Shown here one piece after another: positions 11,601 through 23,800 of a stretch of 64,000 nucleotides of DNA. Numbering within the stretch: the stretch's first letter is position 1; the number at the start of each line of letters is the position of its first letter. A model generated the notes under the pieces. That model did not search any database. It worked only from the letters and a program-made list of their open reading frames with translations, and was not told the origin of the DNA. Position numbers and translations under genes: made by a program. The stretch spans positions 69,414,123 to 69,478,122 of the forward strand of contig OZ022503.1 in NCBI GenBank assembly GCA_963989385.1, written 5' to 3'. The stretch is from Ctena decussata (taxonomy: Eukaryota > Mollusca > Bivalvia > Lucinida > Lucinidae).

Positions 11601-14600
11601 ACTGATGTTACTGTTGTAAGATTTACATGCTTGCCATGCCAAGATTTCATTTTCACCAGCAATAGTCACCCAATTTCTTACATGTGTCCTAAACAGGGCT
11701 CCAGAAAAGGGTCAGTCTTGGGTAACATTGTTGGCCAAGACCACGACAACAACAACACTGCCAGGTAAAGTGATCCCTATGTCGATCCTCTTGCTGAAGC
11801 ACTCGTGACAAAAATGATCCTTCTTCTACTGTAACCAGCAAAGACCTAGATGAGTCTGTTCATCCATGACAAGAGAAAACAATCTTTTTTGGCTAGCAGT
11901 TATGCATCCAAAAGATGCAGATGGAATGGCAAACAGTGCTGACCCAGATCAGACTAGGAGCAGTCTAATCTATGTTTGCACTGTTTGCCCAGACCAATCT
12001 GTCCCAATATGTAGAATTTTTACAGTACAAGATATTACAATAAGATACCTCTTGGTCACTATGGTTATGGTCACCCTGGTAAGACAATAATTCATTCTCC
12101 AGTCTTTTAGCTCTGTCTTCATTATTCACAGCCTGAAATAGAACAAACAATTTTAACAGTTACGTGAAAGTCTCCTCCATTAAAGATTTGTCCACACGCA
12201 GTATAGCTTGCCTTTCTTCCTCTTTACCATTACAAGAGAATGGTGAAGGAATGGTCATCTTGGTCATGTGACAGCAACCATTCAAACAAACTTTTGCTTC
12301 TCTGAGCCATTGAAGCTCCAAAAGAAATTTTGCAAGAATGATTTTGACCTCTTGTACTCAAAAATCTTCATGTACCCATTTAGCTGACTGACTGTATCAA
12401 CTTTTATACCAAAGTCATCTACAATTTCCAAGAAATCTTATGGCATAGCATTTTCTCACATAAAAGCACAAGGGAGCAAATTTGACCCTGACTTTGCAAC
12501 ATACCCTATTTATTCAGATATGTGACTGAGGTTTTCCGACTTATAATGACACAAAATATCTAAGCCAATAACTGTTGTGCAATTCTGCTATAAAGTGAGT
12601 TTTTCACTTCTCAAACAATCCCGCAAATCTAGATCCGTCATTTAAGACAGATCTACAAATGTTTGGGTTGTGTTAGTAAGATAAAACCCCAGTCTTATAA
12701 CCAAATAAATACAGTATCTATTTCGCTTACTTATTCTAGAATAAGGGAAATAATCCAATAAAATCTCTCATCACGATAACCAAAATCACCAAACAATATT
12801 TGCACAAAACTCTTACCTCGGACTGTAAATCCTGGTTCCTGTCCTTGAGGTTCTTGATATTTTCTTCACATTCTCTTGCTCTGTTCTGGGACATTGACAA
12901 CTCCTCTTGTGACGCATTCAGTTCCTGAGTCAACTGTTCAATTACATCTTCACATTTCTCTACCTCGTGTTTAGATTCACTGTACATCTTGTTCAAATTC
13001 TCAATATCATTTTTCATTGAGTCAATAGTTTGATCTTTGTCTAATTCATGATTTCGCGACTCAGCAAGCTTTTCTTGTAAATTTTTCACAGTACCATCCA
13101 AGTGTGCCACCTGGTTTGTGCTCTGGTTGTATTTTAGTTTAAAGTTATTTACAGCAGAGTCGAGCTGTTCAATTTCATCTTGAGCCCTGTGTAACTGATC
13201 TTCAAGAACAAGAATCTGTTGTTTAGAGTCTGCTATTGTCACATCTTGGTGTTTAATGTTGTCTAGATGTCTCTGGATCTGAAAATATATCAATGGTATT
13301 GTGAGATAATGTTCTTACAGCAAAGAAATAAATCAGTCTGTGCATTTTCAGACAGATCAGTCTTCTCTTTTTGATCTATATATTCCTCCAGGTTTAAAAC
13401 CTTGGTCAAAATTTGAAAAAAAAGATTATACCACTGATGCTGACATCGGAAAACATTACCCATTTCTCCCTTCTGCACCTTGTTTTATTAAACATGGTTT
13501 TGGACATGATACAAAAATTTAACACATCCCATCTGTTCCCCAAGTATATAATACATTTTTGAATGAGTATAACATGGATAAGCTATAACTGACACTAACT
13601 TGGAACTAAACTATTATTTATAGTGAAAACAGTTTTATTGTACTACTCCAAATATTTGGACAATAATACCTTAACAGTGCAGACCCAGATCAGACTTCTT
13701 GAAGGAGTCAAGTCCACTGACAACATGTCGGAGGAGTCTGATCATTTTGGGCTATTGTCGGTGTCCAAATTTTTAGATTTTTTTTACAGTGTAATAAATA
13801 TGGTCACCAATTACAAAGGTTCTGGAGAACATATTTTCTAAAACTGAACAAATTTCAAACCTCAATAGATTTTTCTTCCTGTAGTTGTCTGAACCTATCT
13901 AACTCATCGCTCTGTGTTTTATTGGCCGTTGAAAGTTCCACATTATGATTATGGCATTCCTCAAGCTCAGACTTTGTGACTTCCATCTCAGCCCGCATTC
14001 CTTCCATGTCTGACTGGAATCTCTTGATTTCTTGGTTGTGTGTTCCTTTCATGACCTGAATGTCCGACTTCATTTGTTCTATGGTTCTTAGGTGGTTCTT
14101 GATCTATAATAATAATTTATGTCAAGATTTATTATTGAATGTTGTTCTGCCAGCTGTGTTGCTGTTCTAAATAAAATACAGAAAAAAGGTCAAAAATAGA
14201 TGTTGTATGTTTAGTGTGTGACTCCCAAAACTTACAATTCTACAGTATAATTGTACATAAATTCAACACAATATGGCTCCAAACCTGCCGTTTTTTCACT
14301 GGGAACTAGAATATCTTCACTATCGAGCATCAGAAAATATATGTTTTTTTTTTTTTCTTTGCCTCTTTCATGAAGAAAACTTAGTTGTAAAGACATTTGT
14401 CATCATTACTCTCAGTTAGAGTGTTGCAAAAATAATTTCCATGTCAGCTGACTTAAAGGTGCCATTGTATGCATCTCTGCAGATATGCCTGGGTTTTTGA
14501 AAGGGTTAAATTGTTATAAGCTTGGTTAAAATACATGTTTTTTCATAGGCTATTTAAGCATTGTTAGTTGTTATATTTTTCCTTATTGAAAACAAACTAT

Positions 14601-17600
14601 GAGCCGCGGCATGACAAAATCAACGAAGTGGTATGTGTGCCCAGCCAAGACTCAAGATTAGCCTGGTCAGCCCCTCAGTCTAATCAGAGTCTTTGCTGTC
14701 CTCATATAGCTAGCTGAGACCCCGGGCTACCTTTCTAGCACACAGCAAAGACTCTGATCAGACTGGGTGGATGCCCAGGCTGATCTGAGTCTTAGCAGGG
14801 CGCACATACCATTTTGTTGGTTTGTCATGTTGTGACCCCTTTAACTATCCAATAGTATTTTCACACTGTCTAAGCATCTTTAGATAACTTACATCGATTG
14901 TCCATAAAAGTATATGTTGTGTCCTTCAATATAACCACCTCTGGTTCTAATGATGGACACACCAAATATTTACGGAGAAATTAGAAATGTTATCATCAAA
15001 ATCAACTACTGTATTACCTTGAACTCTCACATATAACACAATGTTTAACGCAATTTAAGCTAGTGTATAATGCACCAGTCTATTGAAACCCCCGCTAACT
15101 GCAGTGTCTGCACACTGCCAGTACACAGGCTTTTCTCTTGGCAGAGCCCCACTTCAGGCCTTTCCTTGCAGGAAGAATTTTCAAGAAAACCACTGTCGAA
15201 AGCCCCTGCCTACAGTGATTACGTTGAACAGCTGGAATAACTATCATTGTCCCTGCTGATTTGGTGAAAAGTCAAAGCCCTGCACATCCATGGAACTTGC
15301 TGAGACAGTACTAAAGCAAATATCACAGTTCTTAAGCCCCGACGTTCTCAGCGCTCCTCTCCAAGAGGGTAGCCGGGGGTCCCAAATAACTGATGCCTTC
15401 TAGTTTTATATAAAATTAAGGTTTATCAGTAATAAGCTGGAAACCACATCATTAAGCCAAATTACTTATTGTTAAATACTTGTTTACCATCTTGTCAACA
15501 GCATATCCATAGTTTTTACATATACACATAATTCTCAATCCCTTTACACTCATCTCATTATAACACTATTTGGTAAGTTGGTATATGAACATAAATTTAT
15601 TTATTCACAATTTCATGGCAACACATATATAACAAGAGGACCAATGGTCCTGTAGCTCACCTGACACTTGGTCCTGATATATATTTTAATGCTTTTATAC
15701 ATGTATATAGCACCAGGGCAGGGGCAGATAACCCCCCTCCCTTGGGGATTAATGTTGAGTCCCAATTCTATATACCAAGCCACAAGGTCACTGGGCCTTT
15801 GTTTCTGGAAGAAGATTTCTGAAGGGTTTTTATCATAAATGGGTGTGGCGGCCACCATGTTCATACGACCATGACCATCTGAACAAACTTTGATTCCTTT
15901 GACCCAGTATTAAAGCTCCATAATATATGAAACACAGTAATCATTTGTATAAACTATGATGGGCCTGAGTGCCCAATGCTACATACCGGTACCAAGTTTC
16001 AAGATTATAGGCCTTTCTGTTCTCGAGAAAAAGACGTTTGAAGAGTTTTTACCATATATGGGAATGGTGGCCATCTTGGTCAAGTGACCAAGACCATCTG
16101 AACAAACTATGGTTCCTTTAAGCCGGTGAAGCTCCATATGAAATATGGCTTCAATTGACCCTAGTGACCACTGCGAAGATGTTTGAAAATGTTGACGGGT
16201 GACAGAATCTCAATGACCTTGTACAAAAGTCAAAGAATGACCTTGACCTTTAACGACACAATATCTTCATCTGGTCATTTAGTCAACCATATATACCAAA
16301 TATTGCACCTTAGACTTAAATAGTTTCTGAAAAATCCACTGTTTAAGCATTTTCCCATATAAAAGCCTACATAATGTACCAAAGTTGACAGTGTCATAAA
16401 TTAGGTCAAGGCAAACGCAGGATCATTTGTATAAACTATGATGGGCTTGAGTGCCCAAAGCTACATACCAAGTTTCAAGGTCATACACCTTTTGGTTCTG
16501 GAGAAGAAGATTTTGAAGGGTTTTTACCATATACGGGCATGGCGGCCATCTTGGTTGAGACCCTGAGAACAAACTTTTATTCCCTGATCACTTAGACTCC
16601 ATATGAAATTTCGCTTCAATCAGACCAGTGGTTTCAGAGGAGTAGATGTTTTGAAAATCTTGATGACGGACAGACCGACAAAATGACCTTGACCTTTCAG
16701 TGACATAATATCTTCATCTGGTCATTTAGTTGACCATATATACCATGTATTGTACCTAAGACTTAAATAACTTCTGAGAAATCCACTGTATAAGTGTTTT
16801 CCCATATAAAAGCCTAACATACCAAAGTTGACCATGTCGTCAATTAATTCAAGGTCAACACATGGTCATCATTTGTATAAACTATGATGGGCCAGCATGC
16901 CCGATGCTACATACCAAGTTTCAAGGTCATAGGCCTTTTGCTTCTAGAGAAGAAGATTTTCGAAGGGTTTTTACCATATATGGGCATGGTGGCCATCTTG
17001 GTCATGTGACCCAGACCCTAGCCCAGCTCTGGGCCGGAAAATGCCCAGAAACAAGTTTCAATTTTCACGGCCCAGGCCTCACCTATTCTGCTACTGCTGG
17101 GTTTTTGCCGGTAAATGCTACCGGGGAATTTCTATACACTGATAAAATCATTATTTTTGAATCACTTAGGAAAAAAAATTTGCGGTTGTGTTCTTTGGCC
17201 ATTTTGGATCATGACTGCTACCAGTTTTACCTTTTCTAAGAGACATTGGGCTGGCCTTGAAGCATTTTCCTCAAGAGGGGTGAAAAGAAATTGCGTTTCA
17301 ACGGACATGTTGACAGGATATGTAAATGAGCTCGTGAAGGTCACGTGATGACGCCATCTGTCAAATGATAAAATCCAGTACCAGAATTGCAAAGACAGGC
17401 GTACTCCAGACAACCCAAGTTAAGCGACTAACTTCTGTGTTTAAACGATAACAGAATATGTATACGTCGACTGTTTGCGCCTTACAGACATCTTTGAATC
17501 TTGTTAAACACGAAACGTGTGTTGTTATTCCGGTATCCAGTGCTGTTTGTATCAAAATGAGCATCCCCTGTCCGAGTGGTCGGAAAACTTAATTTTATAG

Positions 17601-17851
17601 CTCCACTGCAGAAATGCTTTTTAATTACAAATTACATTGGAGGGGAGGGGGGGGGGGGGGGGTATGGGGGGAGGAAAGAAAGTAAGGACGTGTCATATCC
17701 TAGGAAGTGTCATATCCTAATAATCGGCGGTTCTTTGATATTTTCTGTCTTCCGCCACCCCGATACGTCTTGCGCCTCCCTGACTGATTTTTGTTTTGTT
17801 TGTTTAATTTCTACTTTCTTGTTTTCTTTCTTTGTGTGTGTGGGCCGGGGG

Positions 17852-17894
<43 letters not shown>

Positions 17895-20800
17895 GTTGTT
17901 TGATATCTGCTCCCAGTTACGCCTTACGTCTGCTTGACTATATTTCTATTTTATTTTTTTTGCGTAGAATAACAGTACATAGGAAAACTTTACCGATCAA
18001 TAGTATGCTCCGACGTATCGATCAAGGAGAAAACTAGCAAGGACATTTACATTGCCAAAAGAATGTGATGATGTTAATGTTATTTTCTCCCACATATACC
18101 TACTTACCCAAACTTTCACAACTGTTCCGACGCATTAAATGTCTTAATATTAATTTCAATGAACCAAGAAATTATAAGATTTTTATTACCAGCTCGCTAA
18201 CAGTAGTATTGCCTCGTCCGTCATCGGTATTTGAAACGGATTCGAAGAAAGTCAGTCGCTTCGGCGAAGTTTTATTTTCCATAGTTTCAATTGTTGAAAT
18301 TAAGTGAAATATACGCAGACGAGAACAAATCTCGCCATAGCAAAACACTTCTAGCCCAGACCAGAAAAATATTGGTTCTATAGTAGGTCCTGTCCTTTGC
18401 AAAGAAAATGCGTATTTTCCCAAGAAATATTATATTTTTTATACGTAGCTAATTTTAAAATCATACAGATAGTTTTAAGAATTTCAAAGAAGTACCGCTT
18501 TTGTACATAATCACTTCTTAAGAAAACGTCCTCGCAGTTTGAAAATATCGCTGTTAACGCTTGAGATCTTAAAAGATTCTTATTACGTAAGTTGCGCGGA
18601 TATAAAATATTGTGATCATTCTTTTGCAGTCCGATTACAGCATTTGTCTGAAGACTTTTTGCAATGTGTTTAAGCATAACAGCACGTGATTTCTTTTAAT
18701 CGCGTCCTCTCTCATGATAGTTGAAAGTATACAGGCCTGTCGTCGACTTCAAACACACAAAAGTTGTTTCATATGTTGTGAAGTGTTTAGGTTTACTTTT
18801 TTACCAATGTTACGTTTTGACATGGACTAGATCTATTATAAAACTGATAGCTTAATTAAACAGCATTCCCTTTGTTTCTTGTGTGTGCGAACATTTATTA
18901 ATATTAAAAGTGAAATTGTGTTCGGTCATTCGGTGTCCGCATGGTAATTCATAATGGTTAATTTTATTGCGGTACTTAGTTAAATCTAAAAGAGTGCTCA
19001 GCCTTTTCACAGAAGCACACTGACGCGAGCTTAAATGAAATTTGGACACCAGGCATAAAATAAAAGCATATATAGGTATTGCAAACAATATTCACAGCTG
19101 TATGTAATTGCGACACTCATATCTCCTAAGGTACTGGGTTTTATATCCTTGCCATTTTTATCACCCATTGACGTCATCCGGTAACTGGGAAAATCCCAAG
19201 CAAACATGGCGGTCTTCGTAAACATTCTCACAGCTACGAAGGAAAAATCGCCAGTAAATATGAAATAAGACACTTTGGGAGGGTCAGAAGAAGAAAAAGG
19301 CTGTTATTTATCAAAAAGAAAACATAATATATTGATTAATGCACAGTTTACAATGTGCCAAAATGATTTTATCGGCATCTGAAATACCCACACTGAGGAA
19401 GACTTACAGGTGCTGGACCTAAATTAGAAACTTTGTTTCTGAAATAATTTCGGTCCGGAGCTGGACTAACCCAGACCCCGGGTATAAACTTTCGTTCCCC
19501 CATCCCACTGAGACTCCATATGAAATTTGGCTTCAATCGGCCCAGTGGTTTCAGAGGAGTAGATGTTTTGAAAATCTTGATGACGGACAGACCGACAAAA
19601 TGACCTTGACCTTTAGTGACATAATATCTTCATCTGGTAATTTAATCGACCATGTATACCAAGTATTGTACCTAATACTTAAATAGTTTCTGAGAAATCC
19701 ACCGTTTAAGCGTTTTCCCATATAAAAGCCTAACGTACCAAAGTTGACCATCCCGTAAATTAGGTCGAGGTCAACGCAAGATCATGATTTGTATAAAATA
19801 TGATGGGCCCACACGCCCGATGCTACATACCAAGTTTCAAGGTCATAGGCCTTTTGGTTCTGGAGAAGAAGATTTTTGAAGGGTTTTTACCATATATGGG
19901 CGTGGCGGCCATCTTGGTCATGTGACCTGGACCAAATATATAAACTTTCATTCCCCCATTCCACTGAGACTCCATATGAAATTTGGCTTCAATCTGCCTA
20001 GTGGTTTCAGAGGAGAAGATGTTTGAAAATCTTGACGACGGATGGTCTGACGGAATGACCTTGACCTTTAGTGACATAATATCTTCATCTGGTCATTTAG
20101 TCGACCATATATACCAAGTATTGTACCTTAGACTTAACAAGTTTCTGAGAAATCCACCGTTTAAGCGTTTTCCAATATAAAAGCCTAACATACCAAAGTT
20201 GACCATGCCGTAAATTAGGTCAAGGTCATCACAAGGTCATGATTTGTATAAACTTTAATGGGCCCACATGCCCGATCATACACACCAAGTTTCAAGGTCA
20301 TAGGCCTTTTGGTCCTGGAGAAGAAGATTTTTGAAGGGTTTTTACCATATATGGGCATGGTGGCCATCTTGGTCATGTGACCCAGACCCCGGGTATAAAC
20401 TTTCGTTCCCCCATCCCACTGAGACTCCATATGAAATTTGGCTTCAATCGGCCCAGTGGTTTCAGAGGAGAAGATGTTTGAAAATCTTGACGACGGATGG
20501 TCCGACGGAATGACCTTGACCTTTAGTGACATAATATCTTCATCTGGTCATTTAGTCAACCATGTATACCAAGTATTGTACCTTAGACTTAAATAGTTTC
20601 TGAGAAATCCACCGTTTAAGCGTTTTCCCATATAAAAGCCTAACGTACCAAAGTTGACCATGTCATAAATTAGGTCATGGTCATCACAAGGTCATGAGTT
20701 ATATAAATTATGATGGGCCCGCATGCCCGATGCTACATACCAAGTTTCAAGGTCATAGGCCTTTTGGTTCTGGAGAAGAAGATTTTTGAAGGGTTTTTAC

Positions 20801-23800
20801 CATATATGGGCGTGGCGGCCATCTTGGTCATGTGACCTGGACCAAATATATAAACTTTCGTTCCCCCATCCTGTTAAGGCTCCATATGAAATTTGGCTTC
20901 AATCCACCCAGTGGTTTCTGAGAAGAAGATGTTTAAAATTGTGGACGCCGACGACGCCGACGACAACGACGACGGACGACGGACCAAGTCTATACTATAA
21001 GCTCACCTTGACAGGTGAGCTAAAAATACATACATGAGCCAATCGATTGCATGTAGGCACTGCCTATATTTGTTCTCTCCAGTTGTTGTAGCAATGCAGA
21101 TACATATATTTGTTGTCATGAATATTAAAGTGCTATACAAGAATTTTGAGACTAAAGTGTACAATTCTGTGACTAAAGTGTACAGAAATCCTATCAATCC
21201 AAAAATGACTGTTCAATTTATGTCTTAATGCATTTTTACTGGACCTAAAACTGTTTTATTTTACTACTTGAACCAAAACCATAGTGCTATAAGGAGGTAA
21301 CAGGTTAAGGTATAAAACTTAATGCAATTATTGCACCATTATAACATGCTGTTAGATCAAAGCATTTTCAACTTTGCAACACACCATTACCTGCTTATTG
21401 GTCTAAGAAAAGTGACAATTACCATAACAGTAACATACATGTATTGTGACAAATAAGTTTGTAACAGAACTTACGGTGCTGCCAATACTAAGTAAATGCA
21501 TACCAGAAAGACAATACTGAATTCTCTCCCTCTGACCAGCTTTGGATAGGGACATAACAATGTTGCAAAGGGAGGTAATCAGTACAGGTAAGGGAAGTAA
21601 AAAATCTTGCCTCCCTTGCCAAAAATTTATTTCCCTTATTTGTATAATAATTCATTTATTTAGAGAGTTAATTCAGTAAAGTCTTCTGTTATTTTAAACA
21701 TGCATTAAATTTGAAACGTCCTGTGATAATGTAAACTCAGGCCCCATTACTTATGGTATGCTAATAAAACTAAAACCAAAGCTCCTGGTTACGCAGATAT
21801 TTGATGATAATTCTAAGAGAGTTTTTGTTCACCCTCCATAAAACATAGGCAGTGGCCCTCATTAGAAGTACCTTACAAAAGCCACAACATATGTTTAAAT
21901 GAAATTTTAATGAAAGGTCACAACATATATTTCTGGGAGAACCAAATATCCAAGAAATATCACCAAGTCCACACTCATCCACCCTCCCTCCTTTATGGGA
22001 GTTCCAGAAATATGCTTAAAACAAAATTGTGGTGAATTAAACATTTTCATGCTTTGATACAATACTTGTCACTCATACTTTATCCCAGAAAATCCTTGAT
22101 GTCACTAAAATGATATGACAAGATTCTTATGCCATAAACCAACTTGCTTTTGTAGCTAGAAACTCAAACTAGCAATAATGAAAATGACAAATTTGCTTCC
22201 TTTGGAAAAGAAGGATTTTTTTTCCAGACAAAATCAAAATGATTTAAGAAAGTTAATCCATGCCTTCAAAACAAGGACTGCTACATCTAATTTTCACTCA
22301 GTCCCAACTCTTGATTCTCTAACAGTCCATGCGTCAACCACTTGACAATGATTCTGCATGCAGCAAGACCGAAGTTAAAATTACCTTTCTACATAGCTGT
22401 CTTTACTTCAGGAATTACTACTGGCATTTTACTCATCATCAAAAGATGTGTTATACTTTATTTAAGAAATTCTTCAGACTTTTTTTTATTTTGATTTTCT
22501 TTTTTTTTTCTTTCTTTTTTTCAGTTCTTTTATTTTCCATTTTCCATTTATTTATTCATCTATTTTTTTTTTTTTCAGTTCTTTTATTTTCCATTTTTAT
22601 AATGCCCCCGCATCATATGATGCCAGGGGCATATAGTGTTTTGGTTGAGCATACGTGCATACATATGTATGTTATTACGTACGTCTGTCCGTACGTACGT
22701 ACGTAGGTGATCCTGTTAGACTCAGGTTAAGATTTTTGTAAAAGGTTTTATTAACCGAGGGACTTCTAATGAGGGTCAACAGTATATGAGCAGTGACATG
22801 AGAAAACCAACAAAGTGGCATGCACACCCAGCAAAGACTCATATCAGCCTGGGCACCGCCCAGTCTGATCAGTCTTCACTGGGCATGTAAATCATAGCTA
22901 AGGGTCTAAGCTAGCTTTATGCAGACAGTGAAGAGTCTGATCAGACTGGGCGGATGCCCAGGCTGATCTGAGTCTTCATGGGGCCCACATGCAACTTTGT
23001 TCGTTTTCTCATGTCTCCCGTCATATGTTTCATTACAAAATAAGAAAAATTCTCCCAGAGTTATTATCAAAATATAATAGTCCTCTTAACTAGAACTCAG
23101 TTTTATTTCAATATTTTTCAATTTTAAAACAATAATAAGAAAAACAACCAGAGGAATTCACACAACAGTAAAGACAGCATCGATCGAGATCTTGAATTAA
23201 GAGAAAGGAAAAGAAAATAAATCATACAAGACCTGTCAGCGGGACAGGATAGCTCGCCTGACAGTGCCTTGCCAATCACCTAAAAAACTTTAACGTAAAA
23301 CTTTAACATTTTGCTAACACCAATTGCAAAGTCCGTGACCTTGACCTATAGGTCATGTGCGGGGGTGGGGTTATGGCTGAACAAAATTTCCGACTAATAC
23401 CTGTCATCACACCATATATAATTCAAATCGATTTTAAAAAGGGTTAAGAAACTCTGAGATCTAAAAAACTTTAACATAAAACTTTAACATGAAATGTCTA
23501 AGTCCATGACCTTGACCTATAGGTCATGTGCAGGGGTGGGAGTGCTGTAGAATAAAATTTCAGACTAATATCTATCATCAGACCAAATATAATTCAAACT
23601 GATCCAAGAGTTTAGAAAATATGACATCTTAAAAACTTTAACATAAAACTTTAACATGAAATTTCTAAGTCTGTGACCTTGACATATAGGTCATATCTGG
23701 GGGGTGGGGATGGTCTTGCATAAAATTTTTGATCAATATCTATCATCATATCAAATATAATTTAAACTGATTAAAAGGTTTATAAACTATGAGACCTTAA

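Larger units (their letters stand above)
15631..21022. mobile_element. Long tandem-repeat element, about 456-bp units, with nested transposon
   Basis: Starts AACAAGAGGACCAATGGTCC and TAGCTCACCTGAC, ends AGCTCACCTTGACAGGTGAG. About six units; the repeated AATGACCTTGACC lies at 16234, 16681, 19599, 20056 and 20510, steps of 447, 458 (after removing the insert), 457 and 454. A GACGACG-rich tract precedes the end hairpin. ORFs reading GFYHIWAWRPSWSC or TPIYGKNPSKIFFS are repeat shadows, not genes. It fills most of the 11-kb intron between exons 21 and 22. Confidence 0.8.

Noticed and set aside
17576..18037. 153-codon plus-strand open frame
   Set aside because: Its length depends on two poly-G runs read as glycine, inside a non-autonomous transposon. 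No domain and no gene context.
15631..21022. Open frames such as MKGFYHIWAWRPSWSC and MPIYGKNPSKIFFS
   Set aside because: They recur in each tandem unit on opposite strands and break at unit differences. They are repeat shadows, although similar peptides appear in many predicted bivalve proteomes.
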